A DNA stretch of 64,000 bases from Terrimicrobium sacchariphilum. Its GTDB lineage: Bacteria > Verrucomicrobiota > Verrucomicrobiia > Chthoniobacterales > Terrimicrobiaceae. The stretch's first letter is position 1, and the number at the start of each line of letters is the position of its first letter. Shown here one piece after another: positions 33,776 to 43,133 of this stretch. The translations under genes were made by a program, and so were the position numbers. The DNA is taken from positions 372,001 to 436,000 of the forward strand of contig NZ_BDCO01000003.1 of NCBI RefSeq assembly GCF_001613545.1. Reading direction: 5' to 3'. The notes beneath the pieces were generated by a model. That model saw only the letters and a list, made by a program, of their open reading frames with translations. It did not search any database and was not told where the DNA came from.

Positions 33776-34750
33776 CTAGGCGCGGAATGGCTCGGAGGCA
33801 AAGAGGTTCAACCCGAGGCGCTCGGAGAGATGACGCGCTGTGAGCTGGCCGCGCACGCTGTTGCCTGCCTCGTCGAGCGGGGAGGAGAAGGTGGCGAGGC
33901 CGCCCTTGCCCGGCGCGACGGTGATCATGCCGCCGCTCACGCCGCTCTTGCCCGGCAAGCCGGTCGCGTACAGCCAGTCGCCGGAGTTTTCGTACAAGCC
34001 CGCCGTCACCATCACGGCGAGGACGTGCTGGCAGTGAATCGCATCGACCACGCTTTCGCCGGTGACGGGATTGACTCCTCCATTGGCCAGCGTGGCGGCC
34101 ATGATGGAAAGATCGCGGGCGGTGACATTGAGCGAGCACTGCCGGGTATAAATGTCCGTGGCCTCCGCCGGGTCCCAGTACATCTTCTGGTAACTCCCGA
34201 GCAGGCTGGCGATTCCCTGGTTGCGCTGGTTGGTCGCCATTTCGGACTCGTAGACTGTGAGGTCCAGTTCAAGCGTGCGTCCGGCGAAACGCGACAGCCC
34301 GTCGCGAAGAAAGGCCCATTTTTCCTCCGCGCTCCCACCCGGGGCGAGACTGGCTGCGGCGATGGCTCCGGCATTGACCATCGGGTTGGTCGTGCCGTCC
34401 TTCGATCGCTCGATGGCGAGGACGGAATTGAACGGTAGCCCGGTGCTGTTCGCTCCGAGTTTCTCCCGCGCGGCATCTTCGCCGATGGCCTGGCAGATGA
34501 GCGCGAAGACAAAGGGCTTCGACACGCTCTGGATGGAGAACGGCGTGTTGGTATCCCCGACCTCATGCACCACGCCGGAGGTCTCGGTCAGGCAGATGCC
34601 GAAAAGCTCCGTCGGCGCTCCGGCCAGCGCGGGGATGTAGTCGGCATTGGCGCCTTCGTTGACTGTGCGGAATTTCTCGTGGGTTTCCTCGATGAGAGTC
34701 TGCACGCACTCCGGCGAAGGGAGGCGGCCGTTGGAGACGTTGCAGGCCAT
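33776..34750 (-). CDS. glsA: Glutaminase (serine-dependent beta-lactamase-like fold)
   Basis: This 324-aa enzyme hydrolyses L-glutamine to glutamate and ammonia. Family signatures are IPALAGAPTELFGI, PFSIQSVSKPFVFAL with the S-x-x-K pair (S75, K78), GLPFNSVLAIE, NPMVNAGAIA, YESEMATNQRNQGIASLL, CSLNVTARDLSIMAATLANGG and GKSGVSGGMITVAPGKGGLATFSSPLD. The length is typical of GlsA/YbgJ-type enzymes. The ATG at 34750 is chosen over an in-frame start at 34843, which overlaps gltS. It lies 7 nt after the glutamate symporter gene, a logical pairing for glutamine/glutamate use. Confidence 0.93.
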   Translation of the reverse strand: MACNVSNGRLPSPECVQTLIEETHEKFRTVNEGANADYIPALAGAPTELFGICLTETSGVVHEVGDTNTPFSIQSVSKPFVFALICQAIGEDAAREKLGANSTGLPFNSVLAIERSKDGTTNPMVNAGAIAAASLAPGGSAEEKWAFLRDGLSRFAGRTLELDLTVYESEMATNQRNQGIASLLGSYQKMYWDPAEATDIYTRQCSLNVTARDLSIMAATLANGGVNPVTGESVVDAIHCQHVLAVMVTAGLYENSGDWLYATGLPGKSGVSGGMITVAPGKGGLATFSSPLDEAGNSVRGQLTARHLSERLGLNLFASEPFRA

Positions 34751-34757
34751 GGGAGGT

Positions 34758-35954
34758 TTAGCGGAACCAGGAGATGAACTGGTTGATGACGACGGCATTG
34801 CTGATATCGACGAAGAACCCGGAGACCAGCGGCACGATGACAAAGGCCTTGTGCGCCTGGCCGTACTTTTGCGCCACGGCGGTCATGTTGGCCATGGCGG
34901 TCGGCGTGGCTCCGAGCGAGATGCCGCCAAAGCCCGCGCTGATCACCGCCGCTTCGTAGTCCTTCCCCATCACCCGGAAGATGACGAAGATCGCAAAGAG
35001 GAAGGCGAGGATGAACTGCGCCGCCAGCATGGCGAGCAGCGGTCCGGCGAGGCTTGCGATGGTCCAGAGCTGCAGGCTCATCAGCGACATGGCGAGAAAT
35101 ACGCCGAGCGAAACATCCGAGATCAAGGCGAGCGAACGCGACCCCGCGGGCCAGGGCGAGCCCTTGAAGATACGCGGCACGGTGTTGGTCAGGATGATCG
35201 CGCCGAAGAGGGAGCAGACGAAAAGCGGCAGGCTGATGTCGAGATAACCGAGGCCGTCCTGGATCAGCTTTCCCAGGGCCAGACTGATGTTGAGCCAGAA
35301 GAGCGTGCGAAGAAACCCGAAGTAATCAATCTCGTCCGTCTTCTTGTCATGGGTCACGCCGATGTCGGGTTGCGTGATCTTCGCCGGTTGCAGCTTGTTC
35401 TTCGTGATGAGCATGCGGGCGATCGGGCCGCCCATCAGCGAGGAAAGCACGAGGCCGACTGTGGCGCAGGCAATACCGATCTCGGTGGCATTGGCGATGC
35501 CGTGCTCGCTCACAAAGGTCGGGGCCCACGCGATGGTGGTGCCGTGGCCGCCGAGCAGCGAGACAGACCCGCCCACGATGCCGACGAGCGGATTCTGCCC
35601 CATCAGCGAGGCGACGCCCACGCCGACGAAGTTTTGCAGGAACATGAAGATCAGCGTCACGACGACGAGAATGATGAGCGGCTTGCCGCCGGAGAGCAGG
35701 GTCTTGAAATCCGAGTTCAACCCGATGCTGGCAAAGAAATAGAGCAGGAGGAAATCGCGCGTCGCGAGGTTGAATCCGATCTGGACCCCCGCTACCACGT
35801 GCAGCACCGCCGTGATGAGACAGACCAGCAGGCCGCTCGTGACCGGCTCGGGGATGTTGAACTCCCGCAGGATGGAGAACTTCCGCGTCAGCCATTTGCC
35901 CAATGCCAGGACGATGATGGCGAGGTTGAACGTGGTGAAGCTGTCGATTTGCAT
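34758..35954 (-). CDS. gltS: Sodium/glutamate symporter GltS
   Basis: This 398-aa membrane protein has ten or more helices. The two pore motifs are visible: GGSVSLLGGHGTTIAWAPTFV in the first half and SAGFGGISLGATPTAMANMTAVAQKYG in the second, both in the 'GG-x(4)-GHGT' / 'G-x-GATPTA' style of GltS. It imports glutamate with sodium. It follows pyk by 7 nt and precedes glsA by 7 nt, so glutamate uptake, glutamine hydrolysis and pyruvate kinase are probably transcribed together. The region between the two pore repeats carries a hydrophilic loop (about 185-215). Confidence 0.93.
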   Translation of the reverse strand: MQIDSFTTFNLAIIVLALGKWLTRKFSILREFNIPEPVTSGLLVCLITAVLHVVAGVQIGFNLATRDFLLLYFFASIGLNSDFKTLLSGGKPLIILVVVTLIFMFLQNFVGVGVASLMGQNPLVGIVGGSVSLLGGHGTTIAWAPTFVSEHGIANATEIGIACATVGLVLSSLMGGPIARMLITKNKLQPAKITQPDIGVTHDKKTDEIDYFGFLRTLFWLNISLALGKLIQDGLGYLDISLPLFVCSLFGAIILTNTVPRIFKGSPWPAGSRSLALISDVSLGVFLAMSLMSLQLWTIASLAGPLLAMLAAQFILAFLFAIFVIFRVMGKDYEAAVISAGFGGISLGATPTAMANMTAVAQKYGQAHKAFVIVPLVSGFFVDISNAVVINQFISWFR

Positions 35955-35961
35955 GGAGTCG

Positions 35962-37398
35962 TTAATTGGTTGTGTCCTGGTCGCCGCAAACGAGAAGCTC
36001 CAGGCGGCGATTGATGTCCGGGTGGACTTTCGACGGTCCCGTGATGATCAGGATACGGTGGTGCGGGAGATCGAGGCCGGTCAAGGTCTGCTCGGCAAAG
36101 GGACGCCAGTCCGGCGGGTATTCCACGACATTGACCGGATGCACGCCGTAGGAAAAAGCCAGCGTCTGACAGGTGGCGGGATTTTCGCTCGGGGCGACGA
36201 TCCAGAAGGGCATGCGAAACCGAGCGACCGCGCGGGCCGTGGCTCCGGAAAGGGTGGGGGCGATGACGGCATCGCAGGTCGCCGCCTCGAAGGCTGCATC
36301 CACCAGCCGCGCCATGACATCGAGCGCGGAACCCGAGCGGCGGAGTTTCGCGCGCTGGAGATCGAGAAAGTCGCCCGGGCGATTGGCCTCGGTAAAGGCC
36401 GCGATGCGTCCCAGCATGGCGACGGATTCCTCCGGGAACTTGCCGACCGCCGACTCGCCCGAGAGCATGACGCAATCCGTTCCGTCCAGGATCGCATTGG
36501 CCACATCGGTCGTCTCGGCGCGCGAGGGCAGGCGCGTGGTCGTCATCGACTCCAGCATCTGCGTGGCGGTGATGACGGGCTTGCCCGCCAGATTGGCCCG
36601 GGCAATGAGTTGTTTTTGCACGATGGCGATCTCCTCGATGGGGATCTCCACCCCGAGATCGCCGCGCGCCACCATGATGCCGTCGGCGGCCTCGATGATC
36701 TCATCAAATCGCTCCACGGCCTCGGTCCGCTCGATCTTGGCGATGACAAAAGGATCATATCCCATCTCGCGGGCGGCGGCGCGTACGGCCTCGATATCCT
36801 TTGCGCTTTCGACGAAGGACTGGCTCACTGCGTCCACACCGTGCTCCAGGGCAAACTTCAGGCAGGCGCGGTCGTGCTCCGTGAATGCACTGATCCCGAG
36901 ATTGATGCGGGGAAGGTTCAGCCCCTTGCGTGAGCGCAATTCACCGCCCACCGCGACGACGCAATGGACGTCATTGCCTTCGACATGATCGACGATGAGC
37001 TGGGAGAGGCCGTCATTGAGAAAGAGCCGGTCGCCCGCCTTCACCACGTGCGGCAGTTGTTCAAAGGTCATCGACACCCGGCGGCTGTCTCCGACGACGT
37101 CCTCGGTCGTCAGAATGAAGGGCGCGCCGGGTACGAGTTCGATCGGCTCCGGGTCGATCTGGCCGAGGCGCATTTTCGGCCCTGGCAGATCGGCCATGAT
37201 GGCGACCCGCTTGCCGAGTTCCCGGGACACCGCGCGAATGCGCTCGATGACCTCGGCATGTTCCTCGAATCCGCTGTGGGAAAAGTTGAGCCGGGCGACA
37301 TTCATCCCCGCCTGGATCAGTTGGGACAACATTTCCGGGGATCGCGAGGCCGGACCGATCGTCGCGACGATCTTGGTTTTGTGCTTGGGCAGAGGCAT
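35962..37398 (-). CDS. pyk: Pyruvate kinase
   Basis: This 478-aa enzyme converts phosphoenolpyruvate and ADP to pyruvate and ATP. Domain A motifs are visible: KTKIVATIGPASRSPE, NVARLNFSHSGFEEH, ADLPGPKMRLG, FVIAKIERTEAVERFDEIIEAADGIMVARGDLGVEIP, KPVITATQMLESM, PSRAETTDVANAILDGTDCVMLSGESAVGKFP. A C-terminal allosteric-type domain follows. It is the first gene of the run pyk-gltS-glsA-transglutaminase. Confidence 0.95.
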   Translation of the reverse strand: MPLPKHKTKIVATIGPASRSPEMLSQLIQAGMNVARLNFSHSGFEEHAEVIERIRAVSRELGKRVAIMADLPGPKMRLGQIDPEPIELVPGAPFILTTEDVVGDSRRVSMTFEQLPHVVKAGDRLFLNDGLSQLIVDHVEGNDVHCVVAVGGELRSRKGLNLPRINLGISAFTEHDRACLKFALEHGVDAVSQSFVESAKDIEAVRAAAREMGYDPFVIAKIERTEAVERFDEIIEAADGIMVARGDLGVEIPIEEIAIVQKQLIARANLAGKPVITATQMLESMTTTRLPSRAETTDVANAILDGTDCVMLSGESAVGKFPEESVAMLGRIAAFTEANRPGDFLDLQRAKLRRSGSALDVMARLVDAAFEAATCDAVIAPTLSGATARAVARFRMPFWIVAPSENPATCQTLAFSYGVHPVNVVEYPPDWRPFAEQTLTGLDLPHHRILIITGPSKVHPDINRRLELLVCGDQDTTN

Positions 37399-37491
37399 GG
37401 CGGCTATGAGGTGCGGCCAAGTGTCGTTGAAGAGACCTGAGCGACAAGCTCATTGTTGTGACGGATTTTCTGTTCCGGTGGCCGGGGCGAT

Positions 37492-37506
37492 GTCGATGAA
37501 ATCGAC
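37492..37506. promoter_or_regulatory. Inverted repeat upstream of the P-type ATPase
   Basis: GTCGAT-GAA-ATCGAC is a perfect 6+6 palindrome 43 nt before the ATPase GTG. It lies in the 151-nt pyk/ATPase divergent gap and is a plausible operator; nothing else there is recognisable. Confidence 0.35.
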
Positions 37507-37549
37507 GGCTTGCCAGCCGGGGGGTATTTCGGGCATTTAGTGAAACCTA

Positions 37550-40249
37550 GTGAAAACCGTAAACGGCGACGTTTCGTGGTTCGCGATTTCTCGTGAGGAA
37601 GTCGTTGATAAACTGGGCACCAACCTTGATTCCGGTCTCGTCGGTACGGAAATCCCCCAGCGTCTTCAGGAATACGGTGAGAACCGCCTCCCGGCGGCGG
37701 GCAAAAAGGGGCCGTTCATGCGATTCCTCCTCCAGTTTCACAATGTCCTGATCTATGTCCTTATCGCGGCGGGACTCGGCAAGCTCCTGCTTGGGGAGTG
37801 GCTGGATGCCTCAGTGATCTTTGGCGTCGTCTTTATCAATGGCCTGCTGGGTTTCATTCAGGAGGGCAAGGCCGAGAAGGCGCTCGATTCCATCCGCAAC
37901 ATGCTCTCCGCGGAGGCGATGACCATCCGCGACGGCAATCAGCGCATGGTGCCGGCCGAGGAGCTAGTTCCCGGCGATGTCGTGCTGCTGCAGTCTGGCG
38001 ACAAGGTTCCCGCCGATATCCGTCTTTGTGAGGTGAAAAACCTCCGCGTCGAGGAGGCTGCGCTTACGGGGGAATCCGTACCGAGCGAAAAAACCGACGA
38101 GCCGATGGACGCCAAAGCGCAAATCGGCGACCGCAAAAGCATGGCCTATTCCGGCACACTGGTCGTCTCAGGGCGAGCCCGCGGCATCGTGGTCGCGACG
38201 GGGGCCGATACCGCGCTGGGGCATATCAATTCCATGCTCTCCAACGTCGAGACGATGGAGACCCCGCTGCTGCGGCAGATTGAGAAATTTGGCAAGATCC
38301 TCACCGTCATCATTCTCATTGTCTGCGCGCTGACTTTTGCTTACGGGCGTCTTTTCCTCGACGAACCATTCGTCGACATGTTCAAGGCCGTGGTCGGCAT
38401 CGCGGTATCGGCGATTCCCGAGGGCTTGCCTGCCATTGTCACCATAACGCTCGCCATCGGTGTACAGCGTATGGCTTCCCGCCACGCCATCATTCGCCGC
38501 CTGCCTGCGGTGGAGACGCTAGGCTCGGTCTCCCGCATCTGCTCGGATAAAACCGGAACTCTTACTCGCAACGAAATGGTGGTCTGCACGGCCGCCACCG
38601 CGGAGGCGGTCTACGATGTCACCGGGGACGGATATTCCCCAAAGGGCGAAATCCTGCGGGACGGCGCTCCGGCGACCAGTCCCGTGGTGAAGACTATGGC
38701 GAGGGCTTCCGTTCTGTGTAACGAATCCTCCATTCACGAGGAGGGCGGGGTCTGGAAGCTCACGGGCGACCCCACCGAGGGCGCGCTGCTCCCCTTCGCC
38801 GCCAAGGCCGGTCTCGACGCAGCGGAGGAAACCGCGGCCTCCCCGCGCACGAACATGATCCCTTTCGAATCGGAGCATAAATTCATGGCTACCGCGCATG
38901 GCTCGGTGGTGTTCGTGAAGGGCGCTCCGGATGTCGTGATGAATTTCTGCGCGCTCCAACAGCTCGACTCCGGGCAGACCGCTCCGTTTGACCGCGCCTA
39001 CTGGGAGAAGAAGAACGAGGAGATCGCGAGCAAGGGCCAGCGTGTGCTCGCCCTCGCCTGGCTGCCGGAGACCACGGTCGACGAGGCGAGCTTTACCCCC
39101 GCCGGGCTGAGCCGCGAGCTCGTCCTGCTCGGCCTCACCGGCATCATCGACCCTCCGCGCGAGGAGGCCGTCGAGGCTGTACGGTTATGCCACGAGGGCG
39201 GCATCCGCGTGACCATGATCACCGGCGACCACGCCATCACGGCGGCGAGCATCGCCCGTATGCTCGGCATCGGCGATGGCAAGTCCTACGTCACCGGCAC
39301 CCAGATCGAGGAAATGGACGACGATGCGCTGGAGGCCAAGTGCCGCCGCATCGATGTCTTTGCCCGCACCAGCCCCGAGCACAAGCTCCGCCTCGTCCGC
39401 GCCATGCAGGCCAGCGGGCAAATTGTCTCCATGACCGGCGACGGTGTGAATGACGCTCCCGCGCTCAAGCAGGCCGACATCGGCGTAGCCATGGGCATCA
39501 AGGGCACGGAGGTTTCCAAGGAGGCCGCCGACATGGTACTGGCCGACGACAATTTCGCCTCGATCAGCGCCGCCGTCCGCGAGGGGCGCACGGTTTACAA
39601 CAACATCGAGAAGGCCATCCTCTTCATGCTCCCGACCAATGGCGGCCAGGCCCTCACCATTCTCGCCGCCATCTTCCTCGGGCTCATGCTCCCGGTGACG
39701 CCTCCGCAGATCCTCTGGATCAACATGGTGACCTCCGTCACCCTGGCCCTGGCGATTTCCTTCGAACCCCACGAGCACGACGTGATGCTGCGTCCTCCGC
39801 GACCGATCAGCCAGCCCCTGGTCAGCCGGTTTGGGTTGTGGCGGCTCATCTTCATCTCCGTGCTCCTGCTCGTCTTCACCTTCGGCACCTTTTACTGGCT
39901 GACCCATCATGGCGCGACGATCGAGCTGGCCCGCACGGCGGCGGTGAATGCCATGATCATCGGCCAGGTGTTTTACCTGATCAACAGCCGCTTTCTCTAT
40001 GAGTCCTGCTTCTCGTGGAAGGCGTTGACCGGGAATTGGCTGATCCCGGCGTCCATCGCCGGAGTCGCCGTCCTTCAGATGCTCTTCACCTACGTACCGT
40101 TCATGAACACGATCTTCGGCAGCGTGCCGCTTCCCGTCTCGCTCTGGAAATGGCTGCTCCTTGGCGGAGTGGCGTTTTTCGTCCTGGTGGAGTTGGAAAA
40201 GCTGCTCGTGCGTCAGGTTTTCGCCCGGGTGGCTCCCGCCAAGGCATGA
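37550..40249 (+). CDS. P-type cation ATPase (P2A, Ca2+-type)
   Basis: This 899-aa pump has the cation-ATPase N domain, membrane helices, TGES actuator loop (173-176), PEGLPA in M4 (290-295), DKTGTLT with phosphorylated D333, a nucleotide-binding domain, MITGDHAITAASIARMLGI and MTGDGVNDAPALKQADIGVAMGIKG hinge motifs, and a C-terminal six-helix cation-ATPase domain. P2A pumps export Ca2+ or Mn2+; the metal is not assignable by eye. The start is GTG, with an AGTGAAA direct repeat overlapping it and no strong Shine-Dalgarno. It ends at a strong bidirectional terminator. Confidence 0.93.
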   Translation: MKTVNGDVSWFAISREEVVDKLGTNLDSGLVGTEIPQRLQEYGENRLPAAGKKGPFMRFLLQFHNVLIYVLIAAGLGKLLLGEWLDASVIFGVVFINGLLGFIQEGKAEKALDSIRNMLSAEAMTIRDGNQRMVPAEELVPGDVVLLQSGDKVPADIRLCEVKNLRVEEAALTGESVPSEKTDEPMDAKAQIGDRKSMAYSGTLVVSGRARGIVVATGADTALGHINSMLSNVETMETPLLRQIEKFGKILTVIILIVCALTFAYGRLFLDEPFVDMFKAVVGIAVSAIPEGLPAIVTITLAIGVQRMASRHAIIRRLPAVETLGSVSRICSDKTGTLTRNEMVVCTAATAEAVYDVTGDGYSPKGEILRDGAPATSPVVKTMARASVLCNESSIHEEGGVWKLTGDPTEGALLPFAAKAGLDAAEETAASPRTNMIPFESEHKFMATAHGSVVFVKGAPDVVMNFCALQQLDSGQTAPFDRAYWEKKNEEIASKGQRVLALAWLPETTVDEASFTPAGLSRELVLLGLTGIIDPPREEAVEAVRLCHEGGIRVTMITGDHAITAASIARMLGIGDGKSYVTGTQIEEMDDDALEAKCRRIDVFARTSPEHKLRLVRAMQASGQIVSMTGDGVNDAPALKQADIGVAMGIKGTEVSKEAADMVLADDNFASISAAVREGRTVYNNIEKAILFMLPTNGGQALTILAAIFLGLMLPVTPPQILWINMVTSVTLALAISFEPHEHDVMLRPPRPISQPLVSRFGLWRLIFISVLLLVFTFGTFYWLTHHGATIELARTAAVNAMIIGQVFYLINSRFLYESCFSWKALTGNWLIPASIAGVAVLQMLFTYVPFMNTIFGSVPLPVSLWKWLLLGGVAFFVLVELEKLLVRQVFARVAPAKA

Positions 40250-40283
40250 AAAAAGCCGGGCTCGCGTGCGGCCCGGCTTTTCG
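40250..40283. terminator. Bidirectional rho-independent terminator
   Basis: An AAAAGCCGGGC / GCCCGGCTTTT stem with a TCGCGTGCG loop lies between the convergent ATPase and small exported-protein genes. The U-tract is provided by the stem on both strands, so it can end transcription from both sides. Confidence 0.9.
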
Positions 40284-40308
40284 GAAAGCTTCAGATTGTA
40301 CAGAGGCC

Positions 40309-40827
40309 TTACCGGCGCTCGATGATCTCGCCCGTGGTGGCGAGTGCGGAGAAGAACCCGATGTAGCTCCCACGCTGGTTGTAGCACCAGACCGACCAGA
40401 TCGGCGTGGCATTGGCCCCGCGCTGCTGGAGCTGAAGGCTGAGCGAGCCGAGGCTTTGCCCGCGCTTCCCGGCAAACCGGCCTGCCTCTTTCCAGAGATC
40501 GGTGGAGTTGAACCGCACGTTTCGGAGGTTGATCGGCGAAAGCTGGCGCGTAATGGCGCGCGGACTCAGCGTCGGCCGCTCCGAGATGATGCGCCCCCGG
40601 GCGACGATGATGTTCACATGCCCGCCGCCCCTGCCCGTATTGCGCGCGGTGATGTACCACTGCGCCGGGTTCGGGTTGGCGTTGTCGGCAGAAACCCAGA
40701 CCACACCGTTGCGGTAGGCTGCGGGCAGCGCATCGAGCGCTTGCCGCGCGGAACCCGGCTCCGCTGCGCGGGTGCCGATTGCGGTCAGAAACAGGGCGGC
40801 GACAGAGAGGAGGAGCGAACGTGTCAT
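40309..40827 (-). CDS. Exported protein of unknown function
   Basis: This 172-aa protein has a signal peptide (MTRSLLLSVAALFLTAIGTRAA, cleavage about 22). The mature part contains GVVWVSADNANPNPAQWYITARNTGRGGGHVNIIVARGRIISERP and looks like a small beta-rich domain; I recognise no family with confidence. It is 7 nt downstream of the EF-hand lipoprotein gene, so they are probably cotranscribed and both act in the cell envelope. Confidence 0.7.
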   Translation of the reverse strand: MTRSLLLSVAALFLTAIGTRAAEPGSARQALDALPAAYRNGVVWVSADNANPNPAQWYITARNTGRGGGHVNIIVARGRIISERPTLSPRAITRQLSPINLRNVRFNSTDLWKEAGRFAGKRGQSLGSLSLQLQQRGANATPIWSVWCYNQRGSYIGFFSALATTGEIIERR

Positions 40828-40834
40828 GGCCGGT

Positions 40835-41257
40835 TTAGCGGGTTGGGATGCGCAGTACGGTCACGCCGCTCGAGTTGCGGAATTCCCGAGGCGTGAGCTG
40901 GGCGTCCTTGTTGGCATCCGAGTAGCGGCGGACGAAGTCGAAGACCTGGACGTTGGACCCGAGGCGGATGAGTTCCGTGCGCTCGAGTTTCCCGTCACGG
41001 TTCTGGTCCGCAATCAGGAAGGTCCGCTGGTCGCCGCCGGCATTGGTCCACTCGACCATTGTCACCTCGCCGTCATGGTTCTTGTCGGCAACCTCCAGCA
41101 CCTTGTCCGCGTAGGCGGGGGGAAAGGTCTGGAGCGTCAATGGCACCTGCCAGTCGGCCGGGTTCTTTGGCTCAGTCTGGCAGCTGGAAAGAAGAGCTGC
41201 CGCGAAAGCCACGGAGCCTGCGAGAAATGCGGTGCGCACGGGAGATGGGGTCGCCAT
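40835..41257 (-). CDS. Lipoprotein with three EF-hand-like motifs
   Basis: This 140-aa protein has an N-terminal lipobox-type signal (AFAAALLSSCQ). Three tandem calcium loops are visible: DKNHDGEVTMVEW, DQNRDGKLERTEL and DANKDAQLTPREF, with D-x-N/R-x-D-G spacing and the terminal Glu; the third loop has Ala in place of the Gly. It probably binds calcium in the periplasm. The ATG at 41257 starts a proper signal; an in-frame start at 41314 overlaps the upstream lipoprotein gene. Confidence 0.8.
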   Translation of the reverse strand: MATPSPVRTAFLAGSVAFAAALLSSCQTEPKNPADWQVPLTLQTFPPAYADKVLEVADKNHDGEVTMVEWTNAGGDQRTFLIADQNRDGKLERTELIRLGSNVQVFDFVRRYSDANKDAQLTPREFRNSSGVTVLRIPTR

Positions 41258-41300
41258 GGACTCGGGATACTGGAAAGGCTTTGCCTCGGGCAACTGCAAT

Positions 41301-41762
41301 CTAGCCGTTGGCATTACCCGCTTGCTCGGCCACCTGCTTCAGGATCGGGCCAAACTGTCCGGCCCAGAAGCCCATCATACGCGTCTTGCTCTCGAACCCA
41401 GCGCTTCCGGCATTGTTAACGCGCGAAACACGCGGGATCAGGCGGTAGTCGTTCGTTCCCGGGATCTGGACGATCTGCACATGCACACGATACGTGGTGC
41501 TTTGCCCATAGCTGCCATACATCAGTTGCCCAAAAGCCCCCGCGGGCTTGTCGTAAGCCAGCGTATCCATGGAACTGCTTGGAGTCGGCGTGTATCCGTG
41601 CTGGGCAAAGGCCGCATTCGCAGCGGCCGAGATGGAGACCCAGTTGCTATTCGGGACAGTCACCGAACCCGGACCGCCGGAGTCCGCGACTGTGGTGGTG
41701 AGGCAACCGGAAAACGTGAGGCTGACCGCCAGGGCGGCCAGGGAGAAAAGGAGGGATCGCAT
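41301..41762 (-). CDS. Lipoprotein of unknown function
   Basis: This 153-aa protein has a lipobox (AVSLTFSGC, lipid-attached Cys at about 20). The mature part (SISAAANAAFAQHGY, YGQSTTYRVHVQIVQIPGTNDYRLIPRVSRVNN) resembles small beta-structured lipoproteins, but I cannot name a family. It lies in a minus-strand run of exported proteins between the porin and the EF-hand lipoprotein. Confidence 0.7.
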   Translation of the reverse strand: MRSLLFSLAALAVSLTFSGCLTTTVADSGGPGSVTVPNSNWVSISAAANAAFAQHGYTPTPSSSMDTLAYDKPAGAFGQLMYGSYGQSTTYRVHVQIVQIPGTNDYRLIPRVSRVNNAGSAGFESKTRMMGFWAGQFGPILKQVAEQAGNANG

Positions 41763-41846
41763 GGCGTGATGCTGCCGGATTCGATGCCATGCTCAAGCTG
41801 ATAGTTACGAATTTCTCAGACTATTTCGCCGGTTTCGGGCAGGCTC

Positions 41847-43133
41847 CTAGAAGGTAAAGGTGTAGTTAAGGATCACCCGGAAGTCCTCCACGGGCACTCC
41901 GGTTCCCGGCTCATTGAAGGCATAGCGCAGGCGCAGCCACAGGTTGTTCAGCGGGCCCTTGAGGATGCGATAGTCCACCGTGGCATTGATCTCCTGCTCC
42001 CAGTCTCCCTGCGGCAGAGCTCCGTAGACATAGTTGGAAAAAGCCGTCAGCCCGGAGAGGCCGATCTTGGCAAAGTTGTAGCTGATCCCGAAGCCATAGG
42101 ACTGCTCGCCCGCCTGGGCAAAGTCCGAAATCATGAGCATGTTGAAAGCCGGGTCTGCGCCGAAGGGGTTGCGCAGGTTGGAATCTCTCGCCGTATTCGT
42201 ATAGGCAAAGGAGAAGAGCGCCCCGCCATAGCTCGCGCTGAGCCGTCCGCCGTAGAGTTGGGTGGCAAAGCTCCCGACATACTCCGCTCCGACGCTCCGC
42301 TGGTCGGCAAATTGCAGGTCGCCCCGAAGCTCAAACAGGTCAGTGACATTCCATGTGTATCCTGTCTGCACATAGCTGGTGCAGAAGAGGTCCGGTGTGA
42401 GCTGGCTCATCGCGCCGAGATAGGCATCGGTTTCCTTTCCGGCGACGAACCCGGCGAAGGCCGTCCCGCGATCCACCTGCGGCGCTCCGGCGACCTCCGA
42501 CATGGGAACGAAATCCGGCGTGTCGCGGCCTTTCATCTGCGTGATGTACCCGGCATTGACCTGCACATCCCGCCAGACCTCGGCTCTGACCTGGTAGGCC
42601 TCGAAGGTGTTCGGGATCATCCGGGCGTCGTTCATGTTGATAAATGGCAAGTTCAGCGTCTGGCGGTAGAGTGTGGCCGTGGCTGGTCCCGTGCGGAGTT
42701 TCACCCAGGCTTGCCCGAGGGTGAAAAAGCCGTCGCCATCGGACTCCACCAGCCCGGAGCGGTTGTTGTTCTTCACCGCGACCAACGGCTGGGTCGTATA
42801 GCCGGTCACCCCGATGCGCAGAAATCCCTTCCACCATCCCGTCGTCAGGTCCACCGCGCCGCCGCCTGCAAAAGTATCCTGCACGCCGAGGCTGTTACGT
42901 ACCGAGCGGTAATAGAACCTCGGGCGGAGACTTAGCGCGGTATCGCGGATAAAGGAGTCCTCGGAGAGCCCTTTCAGCGCCGTGCCGGGCTCCACCTCGC
43001 TGATGGGCGAGAAGGGCGTCGGCAGGTCGCTGACCTCCTCCGGGGGCTCCGTGTCGTCAAAGAGGAAACTCTGCGCCCGTGCCAACGAGACGCAAAGGGC
43101 CGTCGCCAGCAAAACGGCCGCGACCTTCCTCAT
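41847..43133 (-). CDS. OprD-like outer-membrane porin
   Basis: This 428-aa protein has a signal peptide (MRKVAAVLLATALCVSLARAQ). The remainder is dominated by alternating beta strands with aromatic girdles (RPRFYYRSVRNSLG, ITQMKGRDTPDFVPMSEVAG, LFELRGDLQFADQ, FGISYNFAKIGLSGLTAFSNYVYG) and ends in phenylalanine (VILNYTFTF), as OM barrels do. The N-terminal FSPISEVEPGTALKGLSEDSFIRDTALSLRPRFYYR pattern suits the OprD family. The start overlaps the preceding gene's stop by 4 nt. Confidence 0.8.
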   Translation of the reverse strand: MRKVAAVLLATALCVSLARAQSFLFDDTEPPEEVSDLPTPFSPISEVEPGTALKGLSEDSFIRDTALSLRPRFYYRSVRNSLGVQDTFAGGGAVDLTTGWWKGFLRIGVTGYTTQPLVAVKNNNRSGLVESDGDGFFTLGQAWVKLRTGPATATLYRQTLNLPFINMNDARMIPNTFEAYQVRAEVWRDVQVNAGYITQMKGRDTPDFVPMSEVAGAPQVDRGTAFAGFVAGKETDAYLGAMSQLTPDLFCTSYVQTGYTWNVTDLFELRGDLQFADQRSVGAEYVGSFATQLYGGRLSASYGGALFSFAYTNTARDSNLRNPFGADPAFNMLMISDFAQAGEQSYGFGISYNFAKIGLSGLTAFSNYVYGALPQGDWEQEINATVDYRILKGPLNNLWLRLRYAFNEPGTGVPVEDFRVILNYTFTF

